Both the position numbers and the translations under genes were made by a program. 64,000 nucleotides of DNA from Sphingobacterium sp. PCS056. GTDB taxonomy: Bacteria > Bacteroidota > Bacteroidia > Sphingobacteriales > Sphingobacteriaceae. Numbering within the stretch: the stretch's first letter is position 1; each line of letters opens with the position of its first letter. Where the stretch lies: assembly GCF_023273895.1 (NCBI RefSeq), contig NZ_CP096883.1, positions 2,666,001 to 2,730,000 on the forward strand, read 5' to 3'. Below the pieces are notes generated by a model that saw only the letters and a program-made list of their open reading frames with translations, was not told the origin of the DNA and made no database searches. Positions 26,920-36,441 of the stretch are shown here, one piece after another.

Positions 26920-27721
26920 TTATTTTTTAATATTTTAGACAATATTTAGTTAAGGTTAGTTCGGTTAAAACTGCTATTTATATACAAATATGTAAAAGTT
27001 TCATCAAATATGCAATCGGCATATCTGTAAAAAGGAAGGTTTATATGATTTAGAAGTTTCAAAGGTATGATAATGATTTATCCGATATGTTCCTTTTAGA
27101 ATTGAGATGTGTAAAAATTTAGGTTTTCAATCTTAGTAATCCAATGATTGCCAGATCATTTTTAATATTGATGTATTGTACTATATTAGAAGAAAGCTTA
27201 TTGTTAACAATTTTCAGACAATGATATACATTTTAGCACCATATTTGATTCATATATTTAACATAAGTGGTTAGCGAGCAACAACAATAATTGAACTGAA
27301 ATTTTGAGAGGAACAATTGGTTGAAAATTGGTGTTATATTTTTTACTGATGAGGATTCTAGGTCCGTTATTTTCTTTATTGAGTTGCTGCGCTCCTATTT
27401 TTTGTTGTTAATTATTATTTTTTCAAAGATATTAAAGTTAATAGCTTGCTCAAAAGGATTATGGCATATATGATTCTCCTCCTTGTAGTCTCCATTTTAT
27501 TTGGTTACGGCGGAGATTGGTTTTTTTAATAATGACATATTTTGATCAGGATCTGATTGCATAAAAGGATAGGCAATCAACAGAAATATCCTTTACTATT
27601 TCCATATTTAATTATCTTAATCATGACATTACTTTTTAATTTCCTATCATTACCTGATCACGTTGTATCACAGATAAAGGCTTTGGCTAAAATCATCTAT
27701 CGGCAACAAATGATCAACTGG
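26920..27721. other. Intergenic region with one possible tiny ORF
   Basis: About 800 bases upstream of the secreted protein at 27722. The only coding hint is a 22-codon ORF at 27461-27529 with an AAAAGGA box. The in-frame extension from 27557 to 27721 reads like non-coding DNA. Confidence 0.4.
27461..27529 (+). CDS. Possible 22-aa membrane peptide
   Basis: ATG preceded by AAAAGGA (27452-27458) codes for MAYMILLLVVSILFGYGGDW plus two Phe and a stop. It is a single hydrophobic helix with a Gly-rich turn, like many small membrane peptides. Length is at the edge of credibility. Confidence 0.25.
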   Translation: MAYMILLLVVSILFGYGGDWFF

Positions 27722-28288
27722 ATGAAATTTTTAAAAGTGACTATCTTATTTTTTTGTTATCAACAAGTAGAGGCTCAAGTTTCAAAAGATGCTTTAGATG
27801 GGATGACCTCTTATATGCTAATAGAGAAGATCAATATCAATGGGTTTCATCATCAGGTATATATAAAGAATATTAAAGAAAATACGGTAGAAGCGGAGAT
27901 ACCCCCCGAAGACCCTAATGCTCCGCAGCAAGTTACTGCACTAAAAAAAATGATGGATTATGATGCTGATCAAAAAGGGGAGGAATATGTTCTTTATTGG
28001 CTGGACGATAAAAGTCAAAAGATATTGGAATTGACCTTTCCTAAACAAATTAAGGATGCAGAAAATAAGATTATAGCTGAAGGGAGTTACTCAATCATAG
28101 GTAAAAATTTAAAAATTGTAATCTTGCATTTCGATTATCATTTTCCAGCAAAAATGGTTACCATGTATCGCTTAAATAGGATAGGGAGAATTTCTTTTGT
28201 TGATCGGAAAGCGATGACCTTGGATCCGGATAGTTTTAGCAATGATTATGTAAAAAGAGCAAGGGAGAAAAATATCATATCGAATTAA
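27722..28288 (+). CDS. Secreted protein of unknown function
   Basis: 188 aa from ATG 27722 (MKFLKVTILFFCYQQVEAQ), which gives a signal peptide; ATG 27710 is possible. The mature protein contains a beta-rich core (SYMLIEKININGFHHQVYIKNI and YVLYWLDDKSQKILELTF). No cysteine after the signal, no known domain. It is convergent with a GNAT gene. The longer upstream frame has no support. Confidence 0.6.
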   Translation: MKFLKVTILFFCYQQVEAQVSKDALDGMTSYMLIEKININGFHHQVYIKNIKENTVEAEIPPEDPNAPQQVTALKKMMDYDADQKGEEYVLYWLDDKSQKILELTFPKQIKDAENKIIAEGSYSIIGKNLKIVILHFDYHFPAKMVTMYRLNRIGRISFVDRKAMTLDPDSFSNDYVKRAREKNIISN

Positions 28289-28312
28289 TTAAAGTGGAAC
28301 AGTGGTCCATGT

Positions 28313-28759
28313 CTATTTATTTTTCATTTCCATCATATATTTATCTATCCCCTTTCCAAAACCATCCTGTACAATAGCTATGGTATGAAATCCATTTTTT
28401 TCGTAAAATGCTGCAGTATGCTGTGAGGTTTCCAATACATATGTTTTATTCGGGTAGCAGTTTTTCATGATCTCTAGCCTGTATTGAGTAAGCAATTTAC
28501 CTATTCCTTTTTTATGATGCTGGGCATGCACCATTCCCCATGCTAGACTGGCTTCGCCTTTTATTTCGTCAATAAAAATTCCTCCACAGGCTAATATCTG
28601 CTCACCTTCTTTAATCAGGTAGTAATTTTCATGAGTATGGTGATCTAAAAAGTTTTCAAATAGTGGCAACTCTTGCTGGTCAAAAAAGATTGGTAAATTA
28701 CTTTTAAATATTTCGATACATTTTTCCCTGTAAAATGCTGTATAGTTTATGAATAGCAT
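28313..28759 (-). CDS. GNAT-family N-acetyltransferase
   Basis: 148-aa acetyl-CoA-dependent transferase. The acetyl-CoA loop is HHKKGIGKLLTQYRLE, preceded by ACGGIFIDE and AWGMVHAQ, and the C-terminal FYEKNGFHTIAI motif is clear. The chosen ATG at 28759 (MLFINYTAF) fits the fold; an ATG at 28780 would add seven residues. Substrate unknown; these genes often act on antibiotics, amines or ribosomal proteins. Confidence 0.85.
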   Translation of the reverse strand: MLFINYTAFYREKCIEIFKSNLPIFFDQQELPLFENFLDHHTHENYYLIKEGEQILACGGIFIDEIKGEASLAWGMVHAQHHKKGIGKLLTQYRLEIMKNCYPNKTYVLETSQHTAAFYEKNGFHTIAIVQDGFGKGIDKYMMEMKNK

Positions 28760-29021
28760 GAAAATAAAAAATTTAAGCAATTAAGATACAGCAAAAGTAG
28801 TAGAATACCTAACAGGTCATGGTTTTTTAAGAGATTGTATTATCTTCCAATTGATTCCAATAGCCTTTTAATGAAGAGTGTATTAAAAATGGTTGTTTAC
28901 CATAACGTTAGTAGTACGATAGGAGTAATGATCAATGGATATGGTAATTTTTAAATATTGGGTTTGATTATCTATTATCATCATTTAATAATGGCATCAT
29001 GAATAAAGGTATGGATCGTGT

Positions 29022-29885
29022 TTATTTACTTTCAATTCTCGTTAAGATCATGATATCTCGATCTATGGAATCAATTTTATATAAATTGTTTGATGGATAA
29101 AATGCACTGTCGAAATGGATCATATTCTTTGAAAATTTAAATCTTCCCTTTGTCGTTTGCTGATTATTGGGAATGGTATAAGACTCACGATACATGCGAT
29201 CGTATTCCTTACGGTGACGCCATGCATTTTGATATGTAATTGTTTTTTTTCCTTTATAGGTTCCATCTTTGCTTAATTTAATTAAATAAGAAGTTTCTAT
29301 ATCATAAGATTCGGGACTCCATGCCGTGTCGGGTTTGACCGGATTCTCAAATCGATGGAGTAATCCGCCATTGAATTTGTTGTCAAAATTAGGATTATTT
29401 GTGATTGGGTTTTGAAGACGATAATTTTTATTGATCCCAAATAAGGTATCGAGATTTTTATTTGCAACAAATTGCCAGTTGTCGTAAATATAATCTTCAG
29501 GTTGGATTACCTCACTTATACGTTTAATATATAGGGTATCTAGATTGTCTATTGCACCCTTTGTTCTACCGCCACCATATCTGCTAAAAAAATCTTTGCT
29601 ATAACTTTGATAACCTGGCTTTTCAATGTCCAATTCAAAAAATAAAGGCGGAGCCTCCATAACCATGATCTCTGATAATAAAAATTTACTTGACCTGATT
29701 TCTTTTAAATAAAATTTTCCGTTTTCATCAGTATGTGTTTCGCCAACTTTACAGCCAGGGATAGGCTTGTTGTCATAATCATAAATATAGCCTGTGATAG
29801 CGGGGCGGCTTAATCTTGAAATACAAGAATTAAAGAAGCATAAGATTGTACTTAAACACAAGATAATGATGATGCTTTTTTTCAT
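29022..29885 (-). CDS. Lipoprotein with carboxypeptidase-regulatory-like domain
   Basis: 287 aa with lipobox FNSC (Cys21), then a carboxypeptidase-regulatory-like fold (ITGYIYDYDNKPIPGCKVG, THTDENGKFYLKEI). The remaining 200 residues are charged and beta-rich, with no recognised domain. This arrangement is common in Bacteroidota surface lipoproteins; the partner is unknown. It stands alone between intergenic stretches on the minus strand. Confidence 0.75.
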   Translation of the reverse strand: MKKSIIIILCLSTILCFFNSCISRLSRPAITGYIYDYDNKPIPGCKVGETHTDENGKFYLKEIRSSKFLLSEIMVMEAPPLFFELDIEKPGYQSYSKDFFSRYGGGRTKGAIDNLDTLYIKRISEVIQPEDYIYDNWQFVANKNLDTLFGINKNYRLQNPITNNPNFDNKFNGGLLHRFENPVKPDTAWSPESYDIETSYLIKLSKDGTYKGKKTITYQNAWRHRKEYDRMYRESYTIPNNQQTTKGRFKFSKNMIHFDSAFYPSNNLYKIDSIDRDIMILTRIESK

Positions 29886-30089
29886 GATTTTAATTTATTT
29901 GTATCTAAGCCTATTTTCTTTCAACGAATAATTGACTTATTTGTTTTCCAAAGTAATCGATTTTGAATTGGGTAATGTATTCTCAATAAAATTTCTTATT
30001 TATCAGGTTCGAATAGATTTTAATATCTATTTTGTAGATATTATCTTATCGATTTATAATCGATCCATTTGTCTGGGGATATACTAGTT

Positions 30090-31307
30090 CTATATATTTT
30101 TGAGATCAAAAGATTTTATATAACCTGTTCCTTGAAAGGAAACACGTGCACCTACAATTTTACCAATACTTTTTGCAAAACGATCTTCATAAATCTTCGT
30201 TCCATTCAAATCAATTTTTATAGATTTTGATTTTGAAATACAGCTGATTTGTACTGGTTTTTTAAAATCAGTCGAGAATGTTGATAAGTCATTTGTCATC
30301 CCATCAACTAACTTTTCACCAATCCTTAATTTAAGTTCCCCAACACATCCTGGTGTAGATAAAGGAATGGTAATCACACCTTCAGTTCCTAATAACATAA
30401 TACTTGCTTGTTTGCAAGGATTATTGTAATGGTTAGCAGTATTTTGTAGCTCGAGCTTTAATGCAAAATTTTCACTGGAAACATTGAATTTTTTACTTAC
30501 ATGAGTAAGAATAAGCGTTGGTACTTCTTTTTGATTATCCAATTGTTCATTCTTTAAATCAGTTTCTTTAATCCCAACCCAATCGCCATGATTAACCGTC
30601 TTTTCTGGTAAATAAATGGGTATTGATTCCCTATGAAGCATTCCCATCCAATCTTTAGATTCTATCAGAATATCATGTTCACGAACGATCGAATCGTTGA
30701 GAATCAATTTAGCTCGGTAATAGCCAGGCATGTAATAGGTACTCGTATATTCATGTTTATTTTTATCTACTTTAAATCTTCTTTTAGGATCCCAGCTTTG
30801 TTGGATAAAAACACTGTCCGCATTACTTTTGCTCACATTGTATTTGAATATCACTGTATTGGGCACGCCAAAGGTGACAGGTCTACTGGAAAAAGTGATC
30901 TGACTATAGATTAGTTTTTTAGCATCTTTAATGAAGAATGCAAAGCTGATCAACAGTGTACATGCTAAGATTAAAAAAGCAAGAAAGAAAGGATGCTTGA
31001 AATCATATTTTTTACGATTTATTAGAGTATGGCTAGTATTTAACGAATTTGTAAAAGATCGCCAGTTAGGAAAATCAGCAAACTTTGCTAGGGCATCCAG
31101 TGTGCTCAAATTTGGAGTACTATTATATTGAATTTTACCCCAAATACGTTTTAAAGTACTGGCACTTAGCATGACATTGGTCTGCTCGAATATCAGATTG
31201 CTCAGATTCTCAAAATCTTGAGATTGCCACAAAGAGCTATTTCCCCAACCAAGTTTGTTTTCGATCAGTTCTTTGCATTTATCTATAAGCTGTTGATTTT
31301 TAAACAT
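30090..31307 (-). CDS. Membrane-anchored DNA-binding sensor-like protein
   Basis: 405 aa from ATG 31307; a start at 31370 would add 21 residues. The cytoplasmic N-terminus carries the Bacteroidota helix-turn-helix-like block LSASTLKRIWGKIQYNSTPN and LDALAKFADFPNWRSFTNSL. One membrane helix follows (about residues 110-128, FFLAFLILACTLLISFAFF), then an extracytoplasmic PKD-like beta domain (about 140-230) and a second beta-sandwich. The layout resembles ToxR/CadC-type one-component regulators. It is divergent from a secreted lectin-fold protein, which is a likely target or ligand partner. DNA binding is inferred. Confidence 0.7.
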   Translation of the reverse strand: MFKNQQLIDKCKELIENKLGWGNSSLWQSQDFENLSNLIFEQTNVMLSASTLKRIWGKIQYNSTPNLSTLDALAKFADFPNWRSFTNSLNTSHTLINRKKYDFKHPFFLAFLILACTLLISFAFFIKDAKKLIYSQITFSSRPVTFGVPNTVIFKYNVSKSNADSVFIQQSWDPKRRFKVDKNKHEYTSTYYMPGYYRAKLILNDSIVREHDILIESKDWMGMLHRESIPIYLPEKTVNHGDWVGIKETDLKNEQLDNQKEVPTLILTHVSKKFNVSSENFALKLELQNTANHYNNPCKQASIMLLGTEGVITIPLSTPGCVGELKLRIGEKLVDGMTNDLSTFSTDFKKPVQISCISKSKSIKIDLNGTKIYEDRFAKSIGKIVGARVSFQGTGYIKSFDLKNI

Positions 31308-31429
31308 ATATTTCTTGTGATCAATCTTGAAAAGACTTGAATGGCTTTGAATATACAACTTATCCAGCATATAAATATCTTAGTTGCCGAACAATAAGTT
31401 AATTAAATATAAATTTCAAACCCTAACAC

Positions 31430-32116
31430 ATGTTAAAGATGAATAGATTTAAAATTTTTCTATGTATTATAACTTTTATCAGTCTTACGTTAAGCACCCG
31501 TGCACAAGAAATTATTCTTAAACCAGTTCTCTCGCATCAGGCATTAGAAGTGATGAATAGAACAATAGTTGTTTTAAAAGATCAGCATAATAGGCCGATC
31601 GTGAATGTAAAGGCTCAACCTTATCCTGGTATTGCTTGGATAAAAGGAATTGAATTTCAAAATGGGATAATTGAATTTGATGTAAAAGGAAAGGATATTT
31701 TACAGGAGAGTTTTGTAGGAATTGCCTTTCATGGCATGCGTGATAGCATATATGAAGCAGTTTATTTTCGTCCGTTTAATTTTCATGCCAAAGATCCAAT
31801 AAGAAGAAAACATGCTGTACAGTACATTGCAGTCCCTGAAAATGATTGGCCTTATTTAAGGGAGAATTTTCCGGATAAGTATGAAGCTCCTTTGTCAATC
31901 CCCGTCGATCCTAATGACTGGTTTCATGTCAAAATTATTATTCATAATAACAACATTAAAACCTTTATAAATGGAGATCCTAATCCTGCTCTTATTGTTG
32001 AATCTCTTCATCCGAATACAGGTGGCAAAATAGGTTTTTGGACTGGACACAAATCGGATGGTTATTTTTCGGATCTGGTTATTACTCGTGAAGGCAATAG
32101 TGTCTTAGTAGAATAA
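31430..32116 (+). CDS. Secreted LamG/DUF1080-like beta-sandwich protein
   Basis: 228 aa with a signal peptide (FLCIITFISLTLSTRAQ). The mature domain has the jelly-roll features of concanavalin-like folds: GIEFQNGIIEFDVKGK, FVGIAFHGMRDSIYEAVYFRPFNF, and a C-terminal GKIGFWTGHKSDGYFSDLVI. It probably binds or cleaves a carbohydrate, though catalytic residues are not certain. An ATG at 31439 is an alternative start. It is divergent from the membrane-anchored HTH protein and ends at a 23-bp hairpin. Confidence 0.75.
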   Translation: MLKMNRFKIFLCIITFISLTLSTRAQEIILKPVLSHQALEVMNRTIVVLKDQHNRPIVNVKAQPYPGIAWIKGIEFQNGIIEFDVKGKDILQESFVGIAFHGMRDSIYEAVYFRPFNFHAKDPIRRKHAVQYIAVPENDWPYLRENFPDKYEAPLSIPVDPNDWFHVKIIIHNNNIKTFINGDPNPALIVESLHPNTGGKIGFWTGHKSDGYFSDLVITREGNSVLVE

Positions 32117-32143
32117 TAAAAGATGAGTTAAATATATTTTAGT

Positions 32144-32193
32144 AAATAAATCCCATGTATAAGTTACTACTAACTTATACATGGGATTTATTT
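32144..32193. terminator. Very long bidirectional terminator
   Basis: Perfect 23-bp arms (32144-32166 and 32171-32193) with a CTAC loop, between the convergent lectin-fold gene (ends 32116) and the KAS III gene (ends 32202). Confidence 0.85.
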
Positions 32194-32201
32194 TGACAAT
32201 T

Positions 32202-33257
32202 TTAAAATTTGTAGACAAACGCGTTGATATTCATGCCTGCTCCAACAGAGGCGAATAGCGTAATATCTCCTTTATTGATCGAATGCTCGGGTATTTCTCC
32301 GTGTAGAATCATTGCTAATAATGTAGGTATGGTTGCAACACTATTATTGCCCAATTTCTGAATGATCATAGGCATAACATTTGGCGGCTTCGGGAGATCG
32401 TATAGTTGATAGAACCTGCTTACGATCGCTTCGTCCATTTTCTCATTAGCTTGATGAATGATGATCTTAGAAAGTTCTTTTATGGAGTAACCGCTATTGT
32501 CAAAACACGTTTTCATAGCCTGAGATACATTTGTTAGCGCAAATTCATATATTTTACGTCCTTTCATTTTTAAATACTTGGTATTTGAATCCTGATGGAA
32601 GTAAGACTTGCCGAAATATAAATAATCGCTTTCATTAAGGGTGAAAGAAGCCGATAGATGAGATAGAAGTCCAGAATCATCTTGATTAGCATCTAGGATT
32701 ACTGCACCAGCACCATCTGCATAAATCATGCTGTCTCTATCGTGAGGATCTATTACTCTAGATAATGTTTCTGCTCCGATAACCAGACATCTTTTAGCAA
32801 TACCTGCTTGAATAAATGCATTGGCCTGGATGACGCCTTCAATCCACCCCGGACAACCGAATAATAAATCGTACGCAACACAAAAGTTATTTTTAACCTT
32901 TAAAAGGTGTTTAACACGAGAGGCTAAACTTGGAACCATGTCGGACTGTATAGATCCATGCACAACATCTCCATAATTATGAGCAAAGATGATATAATCT
33001 AGGGTTTCGGGATCGATCTGAGCATCTTCGATTGCTTTCTGTGCAGCAAGAAAACCAAGGTCAGATGCCACTTGGTCAGTTTCTGCATAACGCCTTTCTT
33101 CAATTCCAGTTATTTCCTTTAATTTTTGGGTTATAATTGCATTTGACTGTTTTAATGGTACTCCGTTTTCGTCAAAGAAAGTAGACTCGTCAAAAAATTT
33201 ATTTATAACGGTATGTAAAGGAATATAATTTCCAGCGCCTATAATTTTGCTATTCAT
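32202..33257 (-). CDS. 3-oxoacyl-ACP synthase III (FabH-like) family enzyme
   Basis: 351-aa thiolase-fold condensing enzyme. The catalytic triad is visible: Cys135 in DLLFGCPGW, His268 in IIIHQANEKM and Asn304 in LGNNSVATIP. The ending FASVGAGMNINAFVY is also typical. The GCPGW context and the extra residues at 20-45 differ from housekeeping FabH, so a specialised substrate is likely. It is alone, without acyl-carrier protein, reductase or other synthesis genes nearby. Actual product unknown. Confidence 0.87.
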   Translation of the reverse strand: MNSKIIGAGNYIPLHTVINKFFDESTFFDENGVPLKQSNAIITQKLKEITGIEERRYAETDQVASDLGFLAAQKAIEDAQIDPETLDYIIFAHNYGDVVHGSIQSDMVPSLASRVKHLLKVKNNFCVAYDLLFGCPGWIEGVIQANAFIQAGIAKRCLVIGAETLSRVIDPHDRDSMIYADGAGAVILDANQDDSGLLSHLSASFTLNESDYLYFGKSYFHQDSNTKYLKMKGRKIYEFALTNVSQAMKTCFDNSGYSIKELSKIIIHQANEKMDEAIVSRFYQLYDLPKPPNVMPMIIQKLGNNSVATIPTLLAMILHGEIPEHSINKGDITLFASVGAGMNINAFVYKF

Positions 33258-33446
33258 TTTTTTTTATATTACTTATTAATGTAGTCATTATTACTGATAT
33301 CTGCAAATCTGCATCTCACGGCAATTGTAAATTTTATCAATCTAATATAATTTTCCTTTATTTGTGAATATTATATTTGTATATTAAGTTAAAGCTATAC
33401 TTATGTAGTTTTTAAATTGGTTCACACACTATTATTTGATTTTATA

Positions 33447-33887
33447 ATGGGTAATAATTGTAATTTGATATTAGGTTCGTTTTATACGAAAAATCTTGTA
33501 GATGAACTTCAGCTTTCGATGTGCGTGTTTATTAACAAGCATAAACAAAAGTCGATCGGGTTATTTCTCATGAGCGATCTAAAAGTAGATAATGAATTAT
33601 TGGTCAGTTATGTACAGAAAAATGCAGGTCAAGGTCCAAAGCTTATCATCAATGAGGATTTGGTATTAAAGCATTTCAATAATAAAAAGGAACAATTTTA
33701 CTATTGGAAGGGTACTGTCGCTACAATTCGAAGTATGGTACGACTATTGGATTTCTATTGTTTTACTGAATTGGGACAAAAACCGATTACTCCGATTGAA
33801 GGTCATCCATTTGTTATTCAAACAATGTATATGCTCGAGGAGGTGGAAAAGAGAAATTTGCAGATTGAAGCGAAGCTGAAGCAGTAA
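33447..33887 (+). CDS. Hypothetical cytoplasmic protein (146 aa)
   Basis: Not recognised. The ATG at 33447 (MGNNCNLILGSFYTKNLVDE) is chosen over a TTG at 33417. The protein is soluble, with a mixed alpha/beta composition and a C-terminal helix rich in Glu and Lys (EEVEKRNLQIEAKLKQ). There is no signal peptide or membrane segment. It is divergent from the KAS III gene with 189 bases between starts. Codon composition is similar to the neighbours, so it is likely real. Confidence 0.55.
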   Translation: MGNNCNLILGSFYTKNLVDELQLSMCVFINKHKQKSIGLFLMSDLKVDNELLVSYVQKNAGQGPKLIINEDLVLKHFNNKKEQFYYWKGTVATIRSMVRLLDFYCFTELGQKPITPIEGHPFVIQTMYMLEEVEKRNLQIEAKLKQ

Positions 33888-34342
33888 TTGTTTTCGCTTT
33901 TATACATCATGTATATGAATTTAGAGTGACTTGTATTTGAATAAAACATTAAGATTGATTCTTCAAATTTGCTCGTTACGATGATTTGGTAATTCTCCGA
34001 TTTTGGTTGATATTATTTATACAGGATGATTTCCTGAACTCGTGAAAAATTCAACCTCATTTCCAATCTTTGAGTACCATATCTTTCCTATATCTTCCAT
34101 ACTCAAAGTATCTTTATTCTCTAAAAGTTTTATAATCTATGTTTATCACGTGCTATAACCATATTGGGTTGGTTTTTAGCAGCGCAGTCTACTTTTTCAA
34201 ATTTATCACCGTACCAACACATACATTCCTTAGATGTGAAGGTGTAGATTATAGTGGTAATAAAAAAAGTTAATAAAGGACAAGATTATGCTCGATCAAA
34301 TCAGTTGGGACTGTGGAAACTATATGAAAATCCAGTATTTGA
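33888..34342. other. Intergenic region, no gene seen
   Basis: 455 AT-rich bases between convergent genes. No ORF of credible composition and no strong hairpin noticed. Confidence 0.4.
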
Positions 34343-35005
34343 TTAATGTCTACACGTTTCAATTAAAAGTTTTCTTAATAAAAGCTCGACCTCTTTAGCA
34401 TGGGTAATGGTCATAAAATGACCAGCATGATCGATTACATAAGATGTCTTGATATTATTAATGGGGATTATACGATCTTTACTCCCATGGATATGAATGA
34501 GATCAGCTGAAATGATTTTATTTTTCCAGTTTAATATTTTATCGACTGCCCATGCTAAGAATTGTGGGTCAGTATCACGTAAAATCTGTTTGAGCATCAA
34601 TTTGTCTTCTTCGTAAGTTATGCCAAAGAAATAATTCATCACCATAGTATGTTTTTTGAGTAAATTATTAGGAATAATATTATTGAGTTTTAGCGCTCCT
34701 ATGATTCTGTAAAGTACGGGTATTTCCTTATTGCACTTTGCGGAGGCTAGCAGTATTATTTTTTTTACTTTAATTATCTTTGCTATTTCCATTGCCATCA
34801 TGCCTCCAAAAGATAGCCCGATTAGGATGGGATTTTTGACTGTTATTTTTAATGATAACCTTTGAGCATATGATACCATTGACTCACTCGGAAGCGGAGA
34901 CATCCAATCTAAGTATTCTATATTTATACCTTCAAAGGTTATTTTTGAAAATACTCTTCGATCTACGCCCAATCCGCTTAGTATATAAATATGACTGTTG
35001 CTCAT
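34343..35005 (-). CDS. Alpha/beta-fold hydrolase
   Basis: 220 aa. The nucleophile elbow is LIGLSFGGMMAM (GxSxG), the acid is in HIHGSKDRIIP and the base His is in DHAGHFM. The early YILSGLGVDRRVF block forms the oxyanion part. The catalytic triad is complete. No signal peptide, so a cytoplasmic esterase or lipase-type enzyme; the substrate cannot be inferred. Bacteroidota genomes carry many such lone hydrolases. Confidence 0.85.
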   Translation of the reverse strand: MSNSHIYILSGLGVDRRVFSKITFEGINIEYLDWMSPLPSESMVSYAQRLSLKITVKNPILIGLSFGGMMAMEIAKIIKVKKIILLASAKCNKEIPVLYRIIGALKLNNIIPNNLLKKHTMVMNYFFGITYEEDKLMLKQILRDTDPQFLAWAVDKILNWKNKIISADLIHIHGSKDRIIPINNIKTSYVIDHAGHFMTITHAKEVELLLRKLLIETCRH

Positions 35006-35350
35006 GTACTAATTGATGATTATACTTGATGAATAATTCAATTCCTTAAAATTTATAGAGATATTGACCGGAATCTATATTTTATTATTAATACTTTTAA
35101 ATTAGTGAAAATATCACAAAATCGATCTTATGAAAATTATTTTTTTGGTTTAATGGGAAGATGTTCAATATAAAATTTGAAGCAAACATGTTACATTATG
35201 ATTTGGGAAATTAATTATTGTCAGAAAAAAAATATTTCTAATCAAAGGATTAGTCACTTCTTTTTGATCGCTGTAGAAATTTAGTTATTAAAAATGTGAA
35301 TTTTGGATATAAGCTTACATGATTTGTCAGATCATGTAAGCTTAAACTAA
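35006..35350. other. Intergenic region with a terminator hairpin
   Basis: 345 bases upstream of the hydrolase gene and downstream of the lipoprotein at 35351; only the hairpin at 35310-35344 stands out. Confidence 0.4.
35310..35344 (-). terminator. Terminator of the 35351 lipoprotein gene
   Basis: TAAGCTTACATGAT and ATCATGTAAGCTTA form a perfect 14-bp stem with a seven-base loop, starting six bases past the minus-strand stop. Confidence 0.75.
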
Positions 35351-35854
35351 TTATTTTCCAGTTATTGCAATTTTGATTTCATTTCCTTTATCAAGTCCAC
35401 TAACACCACCGCCCGTGTATTTTACGGTGTATTTTCCCGGCTTAATGGTGTAATTCTTGGCTAGATTATATATGGTGCTCACGCTATCATGTGGTTGCAC
35501 ATGAATAAAGCTGTCTATAGGAGGGGGCATTATTCTTCTAGCCATAGGACCAGTAAAAAGTGCTTCGTTGCCCTCCTCATCGAGAACTTCCATGTATTTT
35601 CCTAAAAATGGTTCAAAAGGTGTTTCCCATTTGCAAAAATGCTGCACCGTATCTGCATGATTGATCACAGTGAAAGACAATTGTACAGAATCTATTGAGA
35701 AATTATTACCTATTGTTCTTAAATGTGTTTGAAGTGTGGGTAGTGCGGAGTCATTTTGTTTTACTTCATTGGACGAGCTTACCGTTTTTTGATTTTGACA
35801 ACCTGTTAACGTTACAGCTGCAATACATAATATTAAGGAATAGTGACGAATCAT
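35351..35854 (-). CDS. Lipoprotein resembling the N-terminal domain of M35-type proteases
   Basis: 167 aa with lipobox LTGC (Cys19). The body has the pattern of a beta-sandwich found in front of Lys-specific metalloendopeptidases (LSFTVINHADTVQHFCKWETPF, FTGPMARRIMPPPIDSFIHV, DSVSTIYNLAKNY and GKYTVKYTG). The protease domain itself is missing, with no HExxH motif, so it is probably a stand-alone binding or inhibitor-like domain (BsuPI-like). It is followed by a terminator and has no close partner. Confidence 0.7.
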   Translation of the reverse strand: MIRHYSLILCIAAVTLTGCQNQKTVSSSNEVKQNDSALPTLQTHLRTIGNNFSIDSVQLSFTVINHADTVQHFCKWETPFEPFLGKYMEVLDEEGNEALFTGPMARRIMPPPIDSFIHVQPHDSVSTIYNLAKNYTIKPGKYTVKYTGGGVSGLDKGNEIKIAITGK

Positions 35855-35982
35855 ACATTTTTGAATTTTAATAATTAATTATTATTGTGTTTAGGATGTA
35901 TTTAGATCGATGACATGTTACTGAGAAAGGGGAGTGCTAATGAACATTTTTCATATCTGAAATTGTATTGTGCTCAATATCA

Positions 35983-36288
35983 TTACTTGAGCGAAATATC
36001 TGATACTTCAATCAATTCGGGTCCGCCCTCTAAAGGATAGCCTGCGAGCTTTTTACCTTTAATTATAACAGATTTATTTATATAATCATCCAACTTTATT
36101 TTAATACTTTTCAACGCATAGCTTTTATTCTCTGCATTTATCATGTGTGTTCCATATTGAAAGGTAGTTATTCCTAACGGAATTATTTCCCCTGTAATAA
36201 CAAGATTGCTCTTATCTCCAGTATTTTTCATACTGCAGCAGCTAGAGAGAAAGCCTACAAGCATGGTGAATATCACGATCTTTTTCAT
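35983..36288 (-). CDS. Small lipoprotein, OB-fold-like
   Basis: 101 aa with lipobox LSSC (Cys17; a second Cys is adjacent). The rest is a short beta-barrel pattern (ITGEIIPLGITTFQYGTHMI, DDYINKSVIIKGKKLAGYPL), similar to small OB-fold domains. No function known. It lies between the M35-like lipoprotein and the sulfated-glycan locus. Confidence 0.65.
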   Translation of the reverse strand: MKKIVIFTMLVGFLSSCCSMKNTGDKSNLVITGEIIPLGITTFQYGTHMINAENKSYALKSIKIKLDDYINKSVIIKGKKLAGYPLEGGPELIEVSDISLK

Positions 36289-36395
36289 ACATACTAAACG
36301 ATTAAAACAATATTTATGCTACACATTTAATGGTATTAAATAAATCAGCTTAGAAATTGATAAACATACTGGTGCCTGATATCTCTTTATATATA

Positions 36396-36425
36396 CAAAA
36401 CGCCCATATATATATGAGCGTTTTG
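36396..36425 (-). terminator. Terminator of the polysaccharide utilisation operon
   Basis: CAAAACGC and GCGTTTTG pair around CATATATATATG, a further self-pairing core. It lies 17 bases past the sulfatase stop. Confidence 0.75.
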
Positions 36426-36441
36426 CATTACTTTAAATATA

